Shown here: positions 39,184-48,663 of the stretch, piece after piece | Layout: every line of letters starts with the position of its first letter | How positions within the stretch are numbered: position 1 is the first letter of the stretch | Assembly (NCBI GenBank): GCA_022772985.1 | Contig: JALEZJ010000103.1 | Location: 1-50,737 of the forward strand | Source: Erysipelotrichaceae bacterium | GTDB lineage: Bacteria; Bacillota_I; Bacilli_A; RF39; UBA660 | Direction: 5' to 3' | DNA length: 50,737 nt | Program-made: the position numbers and the translations under genes | Notes under the pieces: model-generated | What the model saw: the letters and a program-made list of their open reading frames with translations, nothing else | The model's database searches: none | What the model was told of the DNA's origin: nothing

Positions 39184-40642
39184 GGTTCCACCCCTTTGCT
39201 ATTTGATTTTTATAATTCATACTCTTTTCTATTGCATAAGCAATATTTAATACATTTTCATCATCATAACATTTGCCAGTGATATTTAGAGCAACTGGTA
39301 AGTTCTTGATGAAGCCATCTGGGATGGTGATAGATGGAAAACCACCGAAGTTTCCAATTTGTAAATGTTCTTCTAGAGCTTGTGTATCTTTATCTAAGAT
39401 ATCTTTAGATTCGTCTAAGTGTTTAGCTGGACCACTTCCAACTGGTAAAATTACGGCATCGTATTTTTCAAATAATTGATTCCATGTATCTACTAGTAAT
39501 CTTCTAACACGTTGGGCGTTATGGAAGTAGCGATCTTTATTTTGGGCTTGTAATACATAAGAACCTATTACAAATCTTCTTTTGATTAAAGGTGAGAAAT
39601 TTTTAGTACGATAATCTTTCATCATTTCAATATAATTATCTCCTTCTCCACGAGGGCCAAAGATAAATCCTGTTAAGTTAGACATATTAGATGTAGCTTC
39701 AGCACAAGAGATAACTACATATACAGATGCTAGAGCGTCTAATAAAGTTTTGTCCACTGATACTTCTTCTATTTCTATTCCTAATTTTTTTACTTGTTCT
39801 AATACTTGATGGAAATTTTCTAAATGTTGTTTTAGGGTATCCGTTGCTTCTTTGTACATAGAAATATCACATAATTCTTTGATGTAACATAATTTTTTTC
39901 CTTTTACTTCTCCGGTTAGTGAGTCTGCTAGATGAATATCTTTTGAATCCCAGGAAGTCATATCATTTTTGTCACGGCCTTTCATATTGTCTACGACAAT
40001 GGCAGCATCTTCAACTGAACGAGTAAGTACTCCACAATGATCTAGGCTTGATGCAAACGGAAATAGGCCATAACGAGAAATCATACCATAAGTTGGTTTA
40101 TATCCAACGACTCCACAATAAGCAGCTGGTTTTCTAATAGAGTCTCCTGTATCTGATCCTGTTGCATAAGGATATGCTCCAGCAGCTACAGCAGCAGCAG
40201 ATCCGGCAGATGATCCTGCACACATTCTAGTTTTATCCCATGGATTTCTAACAATTCCTGTGTGGCCGGTGGTTCCTGTTCCACCCATACCAAATTCATC
40301 CATTACGGTTTTGTTTACTGGGATCGCTCCTATTTTGGTTAAGTTCTCAATAGCAGTTGCTGTAAAGAATGGAATATAATCTTTTAAAGTATTTGATGAA
40401 CCTGTACTAAGAATTCCTTTGGTACTATAATTATCTTTTATTCCATAAGGAATACCTGATAATAGATTATCTGTTATTTCTGTTGGTTTAGCATCTTCTA
40501 ATATTGTTACAAAAGCATTACATTTTTCTTGAATTTCATGAGATTTTTGTAAGGATTCTTGAATTAATTCTTTACTAGTTACTTCTCCTTTGATTAAGGC
40601 TTCATGAATTTCTGTAATTGATTTATTCATATATTTTTTCAT
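39176..40642 (-). CDS. gatA: Asp/Glu-tRNA amidotransferase subunit A
   Basis: Amidase signature CAGSSAGSAAAVAAGAYPYATGSDTGDSIRKPAAYCGVVGYKPTYGMISRYGLFPFASSLDH. Confidence 0.98.
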   Translation of the reverse strand: MKKYMNKSITEIHEALIKGEVTSKELIQESLQKSHEIQEKCNAFVTILEDAKPTEITDNLLSGIPYGIKDNYSTKGILSTGSSNTLKDYIPFFTATAIENLTKIGAIPVNKTVMDEFGMGGTGTTGHTGIVRNPWDKTRMCAGSSAGSAAAVAAGAYPYATGSDTGDSIRKPAAYCGVVGYKPTYGMISRYGLFPFASSLDHCGVLTRSVEDAAIVVDNMKGRDKNDMTSWDSKDIHLADSLTGEVKGKKLCYIKELCDISMYKEATDTLKQHLENFHQVLEQVKKLGIEIEEVSVDKTLLDALASVYVVISCAEATSNMSNLTGFIFGPRGEGDNYIEMMKDYRTKNFSPLIKRRFVIGSYVLQAQNKDRYFHNAQRVRRLLVDTWNQLFEKYDAVILPVGSGPAKHLDESKDILDKDTQALEEHLQIGNFGGFPSITIPDGFIKNLPVALNITGKCYDDENVLNIAYAIEKSMNYKNQIAKGWNHD

Positions 40643-40947
40643 TATCCCACCACCGTTGGTACTTCTACTTCACGCATTGTATGTTCATCACAGTTTTGTA
40701 ATAATTCTTCAATTGGTATTGATTCTTCTTCTACATCTTCTCTTAGATCATAGATAAAGTTATCTAGGCAATGAGTCATTGGTTCTACTTTTTCAATATC
40801 TTTGATGTTATTTATTTTATTAATATTTTCATCTATAATAGAGAATTCTTCTAATACCATATTGGTTTCTTCTTCTGTTAGTCCGATTAAGAGTTTATCG
40901 GCATAATCTGTTACCATTTCTTTGGTAAAATTCATGTGTTCTTTCAT
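40642..40947 (-). CDS. gatC: Asp/Glu-tRNA amidotransferase subunit C
   Basis: 101 aa; position, size and the C-terminal LREDV pattern. Confidence 0.95.
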   Translation of the reverse strand: MKEHMNFTKEMVTDYADKLLIGLTEEETNMVLEEFSIIDENINKINNIKDIEKVEPMTHCLDNFIYDLREDVEEESIPIEELLQNCDEHTMREVEVPTVVG

Positions 40948-41024
40948 TCTTCCTCCTTTTAAAATACTGATAAATATTTTTCTTGTGTTAAAGTTTTTGT
41001 AAATAATTATCAGTTTTTTACAAC

Positions 41025-41305
41025 GAAAAACAGTAGTCTAATCCCTCACTCTTACAAGTTATAGGGACGAACTACTGTTAAAGTCCGCGGTACCACCCTT
41101 ATTATCATATGATTTATGATCTCTTTTACTGATTCTATCAAATCAGTTCAGTTTATAACGGTCTGTTTCCGGCTTAAGATACTATTTTTCCCAAAAGCAA
41201 CTCCAAAGTGTTCTTCATAATACATTTTATGTTAGCTCTCACCTATTCTAACTCTCTTTTATAAAAGTGGTATTATTACTTTTCTTTTTCTTCGTTGATA
41301 TGGAT
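41025..41305 (-). ncRNA. T-box leader upstream of gatCAB-aspS
   Basis: Minus strand contains AAGGGTGGTACCGCGG (T-box), stem I elements GGTGAGAGCTAAC and CACTTTGGAGTTGC, and terminator AACAGTAGT...ACTACTGTTTTT. Confidence 0.93.
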
Positions 41306-41310
41306 AAAAT

Positions 41311-41339
41311 TATAGTATAGAATATTTTAATTGTCAATA
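41311..41339 (-). promoter_or_regulatory. Consensus sigma-A promoter of the T-box/gatCAB-aspS operon
   Basis: Minus strand TTGACA-ATTAAAATATTCTATAC(17)-TATAAT. Confidence 0.85.
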
Positions 41340-41363
41340 AGTATTAATCATCAAAATATTTTT

Positions 41364-41666
41364 TTAATTACATGACTTAATATCTTTTATCGTTGTTTTA
41401 GTGTCTACATATTCTATATCACTAAATGAATAATCATTTAAATAATTAAATTTACTACTTCCTATTTCATCTTTAGAAATGTCATCTCCTTTCATATACA
41501 AATCTATTATTCTTTTATCATTATCTATATAAGTATTTTTACTATCTTGTAAATGTTTTGTTTTAATAAATTTTATTATAAAAATATTATTACTTATTAA
41601 ACTAAATTTATATGAATAAAATGATAAGATAAGTATTTTACTCTTGTAATTATTATAGGAATTAAA
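41364..41666 (-). pseudogene. Open frame directly downstream of and in frame with mntP; probable gene remnant
   Basis: About 100 codons without a stop after the mntP TAA: ...KTKHLQDSKNTYIDNDKRIIDLYMKGDDISKDEIGSSKFNYLNDYSFSDIEYVDTKTTIKDIKSCN*. First in-frame ATG only at 41495 and no RBS. Confidence 0.35.
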
Positions 41667-42218
41667 TTAGGGTTTAAGGATATAATAAAGGGCTAGTATT
41701 ATCATCATGATACCCCCGCTAATTGTTGCATAGGTTCCAAATTTATCACTTAGTTTATTTCCTAAATGAAGTCCTAAGTAAGTAAATGATGCACTTATTA
41801 TCATAAACATACTAGCTACTGCAAAATAATTGTTGCTAATTGCGGATAATCCGATTCCTGTTGTTAAGCTATCAATACTAACAGAAAGGCCAAATAATAA
41901 GAATCCTAGGAAACTAACTAATATTTTAACTTCTTCTTCTTTTTTACTAGAAATGATTAAATTTATCCCTATGATAGCAAAGATGATTCCTACTAATAAA
42001 TTTATATTTAAGATAAAATACTGATAAATCATATTGCCAAAGGATAGACCTATTAGGGGCATTATAAAATGGAATGTTCCTACAATGATAGATAGGGTTA
42101 TTTTTTGTTTTTTTGTTAAGCCGTAGGTTCCATAAATTAGGGCTAAAGAAAAGGCATCCATAGATAGGCTAATGCCAATTAAAAGGCATGTAAAAAAAAT
42201 ATTCATAATCATATTCAC
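41667..42218 (-). CDS. mntP: MntP/YtaF-family manganese efflux pump
   Basis: 183 aa, six hydrophobic segments; repeated SMDAFSLALIYGTYG and SVSIDSLTTGIGLSA motifs. Confidence 0.82.
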   Translation of the reverse strand: MNMIMNIFFTCLLIGISLSMDAFSLALIYGTYGLTKKQKITLSIIVGTFHFIMPLIGLSFGNMIYQYFILNINLLVGIIFAIIGINLIISSKKEEEVKILVSFLGFLLFGLSVSIDSLTTGIGLSAISNNYFAVASMFMIISASFTYLGLHLGNKLSDKFGTYATISGGIMMIILALYYILKP

Positions 42219-42251
42219 CTATTAAATATTATTATGAATATAAAATGTTAT

Positions 42252-42788
42252 TCAAAATATCTTTTCTAACATTTTTGTTACAAAAAATTGATATTCTACA
42301 TCACTTGTATCATTATCATTAGCTTCTAATAAGCATAATGGTGGAAATAAGACACACCACCAGTTGTCTCCTTCACCTTCTCCAATTGTTACTACTAATG
42401 ATTGATAGGCACCGGCTTCATAATGGACTCCTTTATAGTCTTTTTCTGGAAAGTAGTTGTCTCCAAAATGGATTAGGAACTCTTGATTATAGTTATTATT
42501 TTGAAATAATACTTCAATTTCTTGATTTAGTTGTTCTAGTTCGTTATTAATAATAGTTCTTGCTTCTTCTATACTTTCTACATCGATTAATTTTGGAGAG
42601 ATAGTTTTTTCTATGTATTCTTTTACTTTCATTTTCATACTTTGATCTTGGATGGTATTGGAGTTGGCGATGACTCTTACTCTAATGGCGGCTTCTGGAA
42701 TTATAATTTCATCTGTTTCGGCATTGACGTTAATATAGACTAAAAGTGCTACAACTACGGTTATTACGATTAATATGATTTTTTTCAT
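42252..42788 (-). CDS. spoIIR: Stage II sporulation protein R
   Basis: IRVRVIANSNTIQDQSMKMKVKEYI; HYEAGAYQSLVVTIGEGEGDNWWCVLFPPLCLLE are SpoIIR hallmarks; N-terminal TM/signal. Confidence 0.9.
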   Translation of the reverse strand: MKKIILIVITVVVALLVYINVNAETDEIIIPEAAIRVRVIANSNTIQDQSMKMKVKEYIEKTISPKLIDVESIEEARTIINNELEQLNQEIEVLFQNNNYNQEFLIHFGDNYFPEKDYKGVHYEAGAYQSLVVTIGEGEGDNWWCVLFPPLCLLEANDNDTSDVEYQFFVTKMLEKIF

Positions 42789-42831
42789 GGTATCACCCTT
42801 TCAATTTCATAATGGGTGAATTCTTACGTTT

Positions 42832-43587
42832 TTATACCAATTTTTTTCTTTTTTGTTGATGATAGACTATTTTTGTTAGTAAATTGGTTGGAATCATTTT
42901 TACTATAGCTTTTAAAAGTCTAATTTTAAAGCCAGGGATAATATAAAATTTGTTCTTTTTTAATTTTTTGATTGTGTATTTTGCTACTTGATCGCTATTA
43001 ATAGATTTTAGGCAAAATTCTACTCCTGCTCTTTTATTGAAATTGGTAGATACTGGTCCTGGGCATAAAATACTTAATTTTACATGAGATTTCTGTTTTC
43101 TTAGTTCTTCTTTTACTCCGGTTGTTAAACTTACTACATAATTTTTGCTGGCATAATAGGTACTCATTAGTGGTCCAGACATGAATCCTGCAATGGAAGC
43201 TACATTTAGAATTTTTCCTTGATCTTTTTTGATCATGTCTTGTAAATATAATTTCATTAAGGTATGAAGTGCTTTTATATTTAAATCAATCATTTGTAAT
43301 TCTTCTTCTAAGGACGTGGTGGAAAAATTTCCAAATAGACCAAATCCGGCATTATTGATTAAAATATCAATATGGGGAAATTTTTCATGTAGCTTTATAC
43401 AATTTTCTTGGTTTGTTAAATCTGTTGGATAAATTTCTACCTTCCCTTTAGGGGATAGTTCTTTTTTTAGTTCGGTTAATTTTTCTTTGTTTCTTGCTAC
43501 TAATATTAAATCGTAGTTTAATTTAGAAAATTCCATTGCTAGGCTTTTTCCAATTCCTGAACTGGCTCCGGTAATTAATACTTTCAT
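42832..43587 (-). CDS. Short-chain dehydrogenase/reductase
   Basis: VLITGASSGIGKSLAMEFSKLNYDLILVARN, DILINNAGFGLFG, STYYASKNYV. Confidence 0.95.
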   Translation of the reverse strand: MKVLITGASSGIGKSLAMEFSKLNYDLILVARNKEKLTELKKELSPKGKVEIYPTDLTNQENCIKLHEKFPHIDILINNAGFGLFGNFSTTSLEEELQMIDLNIKALHTLMKLYLQDMIKKDQGKILNVASIAGFMSGPLMSTYYASKNYVVSLTTGVKEELRKQKSHVKLSILCPGPVSTNFNKRAGVEFCLKSINSDQVAKYTIKKLKKNKFYIIPGFKIRLLKAIVKMIPTNLLTKIVYHQQKRKKLV

Positions 43588-43601
43588 GATAATTATCCTT
43601 T

Positions 43602-44243
43602 CTAGTAAGTATTATATTTTCTTGATTGTTCAATCGTCTTGATTAAGATTTGTTTCGTTTTTGGTTCAATATATTTTTTTTCTTGTTCCCATTCAATATT
43701 ATAATAAATAAATTCGCTATTTAATTTGCATTCGTAGTCAAAAGGATCAATATGAATCATTCCTGAATAATAATAGTCAATACAATTTGGATGAAATAAG
43801 ATTAAAGTATTTACTCCAAAAGTAGAAAATAGATTCATCTGTTCTATTTTTATATCTTTTGATAATGAAAATAAATTAATATAGATACCGTCGTAATCGT
43901 TGCTTAATTTTTCAAAACTAAATTTATCTCTTTCTTTCTGGTAATTTTGTAATAGATATTTGTATTGTTCTTTGGTGGATAAATAAAATATCTTAGCATT
44001 TTGTTTTAGAGTTATGATGGAACATGGTTGATGAAAAGGATTTTTACTTTTATTTTTATAAAATAGTATATAAGGGTGTTCTAGGATATAATCTACCCAA
44101 CAGTTATAAGTAGGTAAGTTTACATCAAATTCTGTCATCCATAATCCACCACTTGGTTTTATACTACTATTTAATATAGAATCTTGAATTGGAATAAAAG
44201 ATTTTTTTAATATTTCGCTTGTTCCTACGGTTAAATATGTCAT
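43602..44243 (-). CDS. Hypothetical protein, tentatively ADP-ribosyltransferase-like
   Basis: 213 aa; IKPSGGLWMTEF ... YDGIYINLFSL ... FHPNCIDYYYS pattern; no confident family. Confidence 0.7.
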   Translation of the reverse strand: MTYLTVGTSEILKKSFIPIQDSILNSSIKPSGGLWMTEFDVNLPTYNCWVDYILEHPYILFYKNKSKNPFHQPCSIITLKQNAKIFYLSTKEQYKYLLQNYQKERDKFSFEKLSNDYDGIYINLFSLSKDIKIEQMNLFSTFGVNTLILFHPNCIDYYYSGMIHIDPFDYECKLNSEFIYYNIEWEQEKKYIEPKTKQILIKTIEQSRKYNTY

Positions 44244-44332
44244 AATTTTCTCCTTGTGTGTTTTTTTATTTTTCTTTCTTGATATTTTTTAGAAGGAGAT
44301 ATTATTAATTAGTATTTTTTTGTATTATAAAA

Positions 44333-46717
44333 TTAATAATTTCTTACTTCGTAATCTTTATCTAATTTTTTTAATAGAAAGTCAATTCCTTTGTTTAATT
44401 TATCGAATATCCAAATGCTACAAATAGCAAATACGATATATAAAAGAACGGTATTGAAAGTTATTTGAGATAGATCAAAGAAATCATTTTGGAACATGAC
44501 AATATAGGTAAATAATAATACTAAAAATCCATATAAGGTTCCTCTAAACCAATTAAATGGTCTGCATAGTCGGTATAGATAAATGAATCCTGTGGTACCG
44601 GTCATGATAACAATTAGGGTTGAGGTTAAGTTTGGATCTATTGCGAACTGTTCTCTAAATAAGACGATCATTACCACATTAAATACTACTGTTAAAGCTG
44701 CTGGAACACTTTTTCCAACTACTTTTAGCATGAATTTTCCTTTTACTAAATTATGATTTGGTTCTAGGGCTAAGATAAAAGAGGGAATACTGATGGTACA
44801 GGTGGTAATTAGGCTAAGATGAATTGGTAAATAAAAGTATTCACTTTCCATAAAAATACAGATGATTACTAAGATACAGGTAAAGATAGTTTTGATTAAT
44901 AATAAGGAAGCTGATCTTTCTACATTATTGATGGTTCTTCTTCCTTCTGCGACTACTTCTGGCATAGATGCAAAATTAGAGTCAAGTAATACTAATTGAC
45001 TGACATTTTTGGCGGCGTCACTTCCACTTGCCATAGCAATACTACAGTCTGCTTTTTTTAAGGCTAGAACATCATTGACACCATCTCCTGTCATTGCAAC
45101 TGTATGTCCTTTTCGTTGTAAGCTTTCAATAATTAACTTTTTTTGGCTAGGGGTTACTCGACCAAAGACATCATATTTTTCTAACATTTCATCAATATTA
45201 TCTTCTGTTAATAGGGTGGCGTCCATTCCTTTTACGTCCTCTAAACCTGCACGTTTGGCAATATTACAAACGGTTTTAAAGTTGTCTCCACTGATAATTT
45301 TTACTTTGACACCTTGTTCTTTAAAATACTTCAAAGTATTTGGAGCTTCTTTACGGATTTTATCTTGTATTAATAAAAATCCTAATACTTTTAGATTCGT
45401 TGGTGTCTCAGTTAAAGCCTCTTTACTATAGGCGATTACTAGGATGCGATAATCACTATACTTCTCTACTTTTTCTTGATATTTATTAAAATCATTTTTT
45501 AATACAAATTCTGGTGCTCCTATGTAATAGCTACCTCTTTTATCAAAAGCTACTGCTGAAAATTTACGACTAGAGGAGAACTCTATTTTATTTTCAACAG
45601 ACCAAATTCCTTTATTTGGATAATATGTTTGCAATGCTTCCATAGTTGCATTGGTATTATCAAAGGCATAGCTTATATTGGATAGGACTTCATCTAGTCT
45701 TGTTGCATCAATTCCTTCTTCAGGAATTACTTGTGTTAATTCCATCGTTCCTTCAGTGATGGTCCCGGTTTTATCTAAGCAAATGACATCTACTCTGGCT
45801 AGGGTTTCAATACAGTATAATTGTTGGACTAGAACATGATATTTAGATAATCTTACTACGCTAACAGCCATAACGGAACTTGTTAGTAATAATAATCCTT
45901 CTGGTATCATTCCAATTAAGGCTCCTACGGTATTAAAAACGGATGCTGTAACATCATGATCTGTTACACTCCATTGATTTATAAATAATAAAATTCCAAC
46001 AGGAACAATGATTACAGATAGGACTTTTAATATTTTTTCAAATGAATTCATAATGACAGAATTCACTTTTTTTTCATATTTGGCTTCACTACTGATTTTG
46101 GAAATATAATTATCTTTTCCTATATTTTCTACTTTGGCATAGCAACTGCCACTTACGATAAAACTTCCGGATAAAATGGTATCTCCTACTTTTTTAGGAA
46201 TTGGATCTACTTCACCAGTTAAAAATGATTCATTTACCTCAACACTTCCTTCTAAGATGATGGAATCTGTTACTACTTGGTTTCCCATTTGAAAATGAAG
46301 AACATCATCTAAGACAATCTCTTCTATTCCTAATTTTTCTTCTTTTCCATTTCTAATACAAGCAACTTTTGCTTCGGCTAGAACTGATAATTTATCAATT
46401 GTTTTTTTGGAAATAATCTCTTGAATAATGCTAATTATACTATTACAAATAATTACTCCCATAAAGGTACAATTTTTTAAGGATTCAAAAAATTCTCCTC
46501 CATAAATACCTGCTATAATGATTGCACCGCCTAATATTAGGTTAATAAAATTAAAATAAGTAAAAAAATTACTTTTAATAATTTCTTTTATACTTTTTGT
46601 CGGGGGTTGATCATTATAATTTACTAAGTTATTTTGAATTCTTTCATTTACTTGACTACTATTTAATCCTTCTTTATAATTTGGTTGATATCTTTTTATA
46701 TCATTCATCATTATCAC
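44333..46717 (-). CDS. HAD-IC family cation-transporting P-type ATPase
   Basis: DKTGTITEGTMELTQ phosphorylation motif, VNESFLTGEVDPIPKK, VAMTGDGVNDVLALKKADCSIAM. Confidence 0.95.
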   Translation of the reverse strand: MIMMNDIKRYQPNYKEGLNSSQVNERIQNNLVNYNDQPPTKSIKEIIKSNFFTYFNFINLILGGAIIIAGIYGGEFFESLKNCTFMGVIICNSIISIIQEIISKKTIDKLSVLAEAKVACIRNGKEEKLGIEEIVLDDVLHFQMGNQVVTDSIILEGSVEVNESFLTGEVDPIPKKVGDTILSGSFIVSGSCYAKVENIGKDNYISKISSEAKYEKKVNSVIMNSFEKILKVLSVIIVPVGILLFINQWSVTDHDVTASVFNTVGALIGMIPEGLLLLTSSVMAVSVVRLSKYHVLVQQLYCIETLARVDVICLDKTGTITEGTMELTQVIPEEGIDATRLDEVLSNISYAFDNTNATMEALQTYYPNKGIWSVENKIEFSSSRKFSAVAFDKRGSYYIGAPEFVLKNDFNKYQEKVEKYSDYRILVIAYSKEALTETPTNLKVLGFLLIQDKIRKEAPNTLKYFKEQGVKVKIISGDNFKTVCNIAKRAGLEDVKGMDATLLTEDNIDEMLEKYDVFGRVTPSQKKLIIESLQRKGHTVAMTGDGVNDVLALKKADCSIAMASGSDAAKNVSQLVLLDSNFASMPEVVAEGRRTINNVERSASLLLIKTIFTCILVIICIFMESEYFYLPIHLSLITTCTISIPSFILALEPNHNLVKGKFMLKVVGKSVPAALTVVFNVVMIVLFREQFAIDPNLTSTLIVIMTGTTGFIYLYRLCRPFNWFRGTLYGFLVLLFTYIVMFQNDFFDLSQITFNTVLLYIVFAICSIWIFDKLNKGIDFLLKKLDKDYEVRNY

Positions 46718-46875
46718 CTGCTAACTAGCTTTATTTTATCATATTTTGTTTTATATTTACAGTGAATTTTTAGGATTTTGAAATATTCCATATTCTTCTT
46801 AAAAAAAAGCATTGAATCAGTATTTTTCAAAAGAAAAAAGCACTAAAATTTTGTTTCTTATCTACTATAAATATT

Positions 46876-47850
46876 TTAATTGTTAAATAGAATCTTTCTT
46901 TTTATATGTTCTTTCTTGATAATAGGATACATTGTGACAATATTTTTTGTGTTGGGAAAAGTAATTACTTTGACATTATTTGTCTTACAATTGTTAACTT
47001 CTCCTATTATTTCTTCACAATCGATTAAATATTTATCACAAAGGCTAAAATTATAGGGTTCTAAATCTTGAATTTTTTGAACTATTAATTGGTATAGATT
47101 AGATATATCGACTGTTTGAAAAAATCTAGTATGCTCCTTTTTTTGATTATTTGCTTCTAAATGTAACTGAATGTGTTCAATAGCTCTAGTTTCATCATAC
47201 TGGATTAATTGTTTCAAAAAGTAACTGGTTTGAATTTTCTCTTGATCATTTTCAGTTAAAATATTTAATTTGTATTTCAAATATAAATTAAGTTGGTTAA
47301 TATCACTTGCTTTAAATTTTTTTAATTCAGTAAATTCTAATAATTGTTGAAATAAAAGATACGCTTTTTTAAAATTTTCAAGCTTTATTTCAATAAATAT
47401 TCTTTGAAGCAAGGATTGGAATTGATACAAATTTTCAGGCTCTATATCTTTTTTTATAGAAATTTTTTCAAAATATTTTTTAGAGGTTTCTAAATTACCA
47501 AGATATTTTTCTATAAGCCCTAATTCTATTAGAGCGTTGTCATTATATTTACTACCAATTAAAGTTTTAAAATAATATTGGGCTAATGTAATATTACCAT
47601 TTATTTTTTCTAACTGTCCTAGAATAAACATAGCGTCTTTTCGTTTTTTAGTATCGAGTAAATCTTCTAATAGTGTTTTTCCTTCTTCTCTTGTTTTTTC
47701 TTGTCTTACTAATAAATGACCAAGTTCTATTTGTATATTTACACTAGTGGGATACTTTTTTAATAAATTTCTTAAGATAATTTCTCCTTGTTCTAATTGC
47801 CCATTTTTTATGAGCTTTTCAGCTTCATTAAGTTCTTCATAAAAAATCAT
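46876..47850 (-). CDS. TPR-repeat protein
   Basis: 324 aa; AEKLIKNGQLEQGEIILRNLLKKYPTSVNIQIELGHLL and further TPR-like units. Confidence 0.8.
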   Translation of the reverse strand: MIFYEELNEAEKLIKNGQLEQGEIILRNLLKKYPTSVNIQIELGHLLVRQEKTREEGKTLLEDLLDTKKRKDAMFILGQLEKINGNITLAQYYFKTLIGSKYNDNALIELGLIEKYLGNLETSKKYFEKISIKKDIEPENLYQFQSLLQRIFIEIKLENFKKAYLLFQQLLEFTELKKFKASDINQLNLYLKYKLNILTENDQEKIQTSYFLKQLIQYDETRAIEHIQLHLEANNQKKEHTRFFQTVDISNLYQLIVQKIQDLEPYNFSLCDKYLIDCEEIIGEVNNCKTNNVKVITFPNTKNIVTMYPIIKKEHIKRKILFNN

Positions 47851-47876
47851 ATTCCTCTCACACCTTTTCTTGGACT

Positions 47877-48620
47877 TTAATCTTTTTTCATAATAAAAAC
47901 AAATCTATTCCTATTTGAATAATCTTTTTCTATTTTTACTTCTATATTTTTTAAATATTGATAGGCTAAGTTTTTAACATCCTCTCCTTGTTTTTCTCCT
48001 ATTTCAAATGCTATTAAAAATTTATTTTCTAAGTAAAAATTTGCTTGATTTAATATTTTTTTGTAAAAGTATAGGCCATTTTCTTCTGCGTATAGAGCTA
48101 GATGAGGTTCATTATCTTTTACTACCTCTTCTATTTCTTCATCGTACCTAATATAAGGAGGATTACTAATGATGATATCAAATTTGCCTGTTACTTTAGA
48201 AAAAACATCACTTTGATATAGTGTTACTTCTACTTGATTATTATTTAGATTTTTTTTTGCTACTTTTAGGGCTTGATTGGAAATATCAATTCCTGTTATT
48301 TGGCTGTTTAATTCTTTTTTTAAAGTAATTGCAATACAGCCACTACCGGTACCAATATCTAATATTTTTAAATTAGATATTTTATCTTTTGGAAATAATT
48401 TTTGAATATACATGATGGTTTTTTCTACTAATAGTTCTGTTTCAAATCTAGGTATTAAAACATTTTTATTTACTTCGATGATATTTCCATAAAAATCGAC
48501 GTTTCCCACAATATACTGTGGAGAAATCCCTTTTTTTAGAAGTTTTATTCCTTCTTCTTGTTTTTCGGTTGGTAAATATTTTTTTAAATATTCTACATCT
48601 TTTTTTCTCATAAATACCAC
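47877..48620 (-). CDS. prmC: Peptide chain release factor N(5)-glutamine methyltransferase
   Basis: VLIPRFETELLVEK, ILDIGTGSGCIAITL, IIISNPPYIRYDEEIEEVVKDNEPHLALYAEENGL; next to prfA. Confidence 0.96.
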   Translation of the reverse strand: MVFMRKKDVEYLKKYLPTEKQEEGIKLLKKGISPQYIVGNVDFYGNIIEVNKNVLIPRFETELLVEKTIMYIQKLFPKDKISNLKILDIGTGSGCIAITLKKELNSQITGIDISNQALKVAKKNLNNNQVEVTLYQSDVFSKVTGKFDIIISNPPYIRYDEEIEEVVKDNEPHLALYAEENGLYFYKKILNQANFYLENKFLIAFEIGEKQGEDVKNLAYQYLKNIEVKIEKDYSNRNRFVFIMKKD

Positions 48621-48663
48621 TCTATTTCTAAATTATTAGGAAAAGATATTACATAAGGCTATT

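Noticed and set aside
42219-42251. Manganese riboswitch (yybP-ykoY) upstream of mntP
   Set aside because: Only 33 nt separate mntP from spoIIR, too short for the element.
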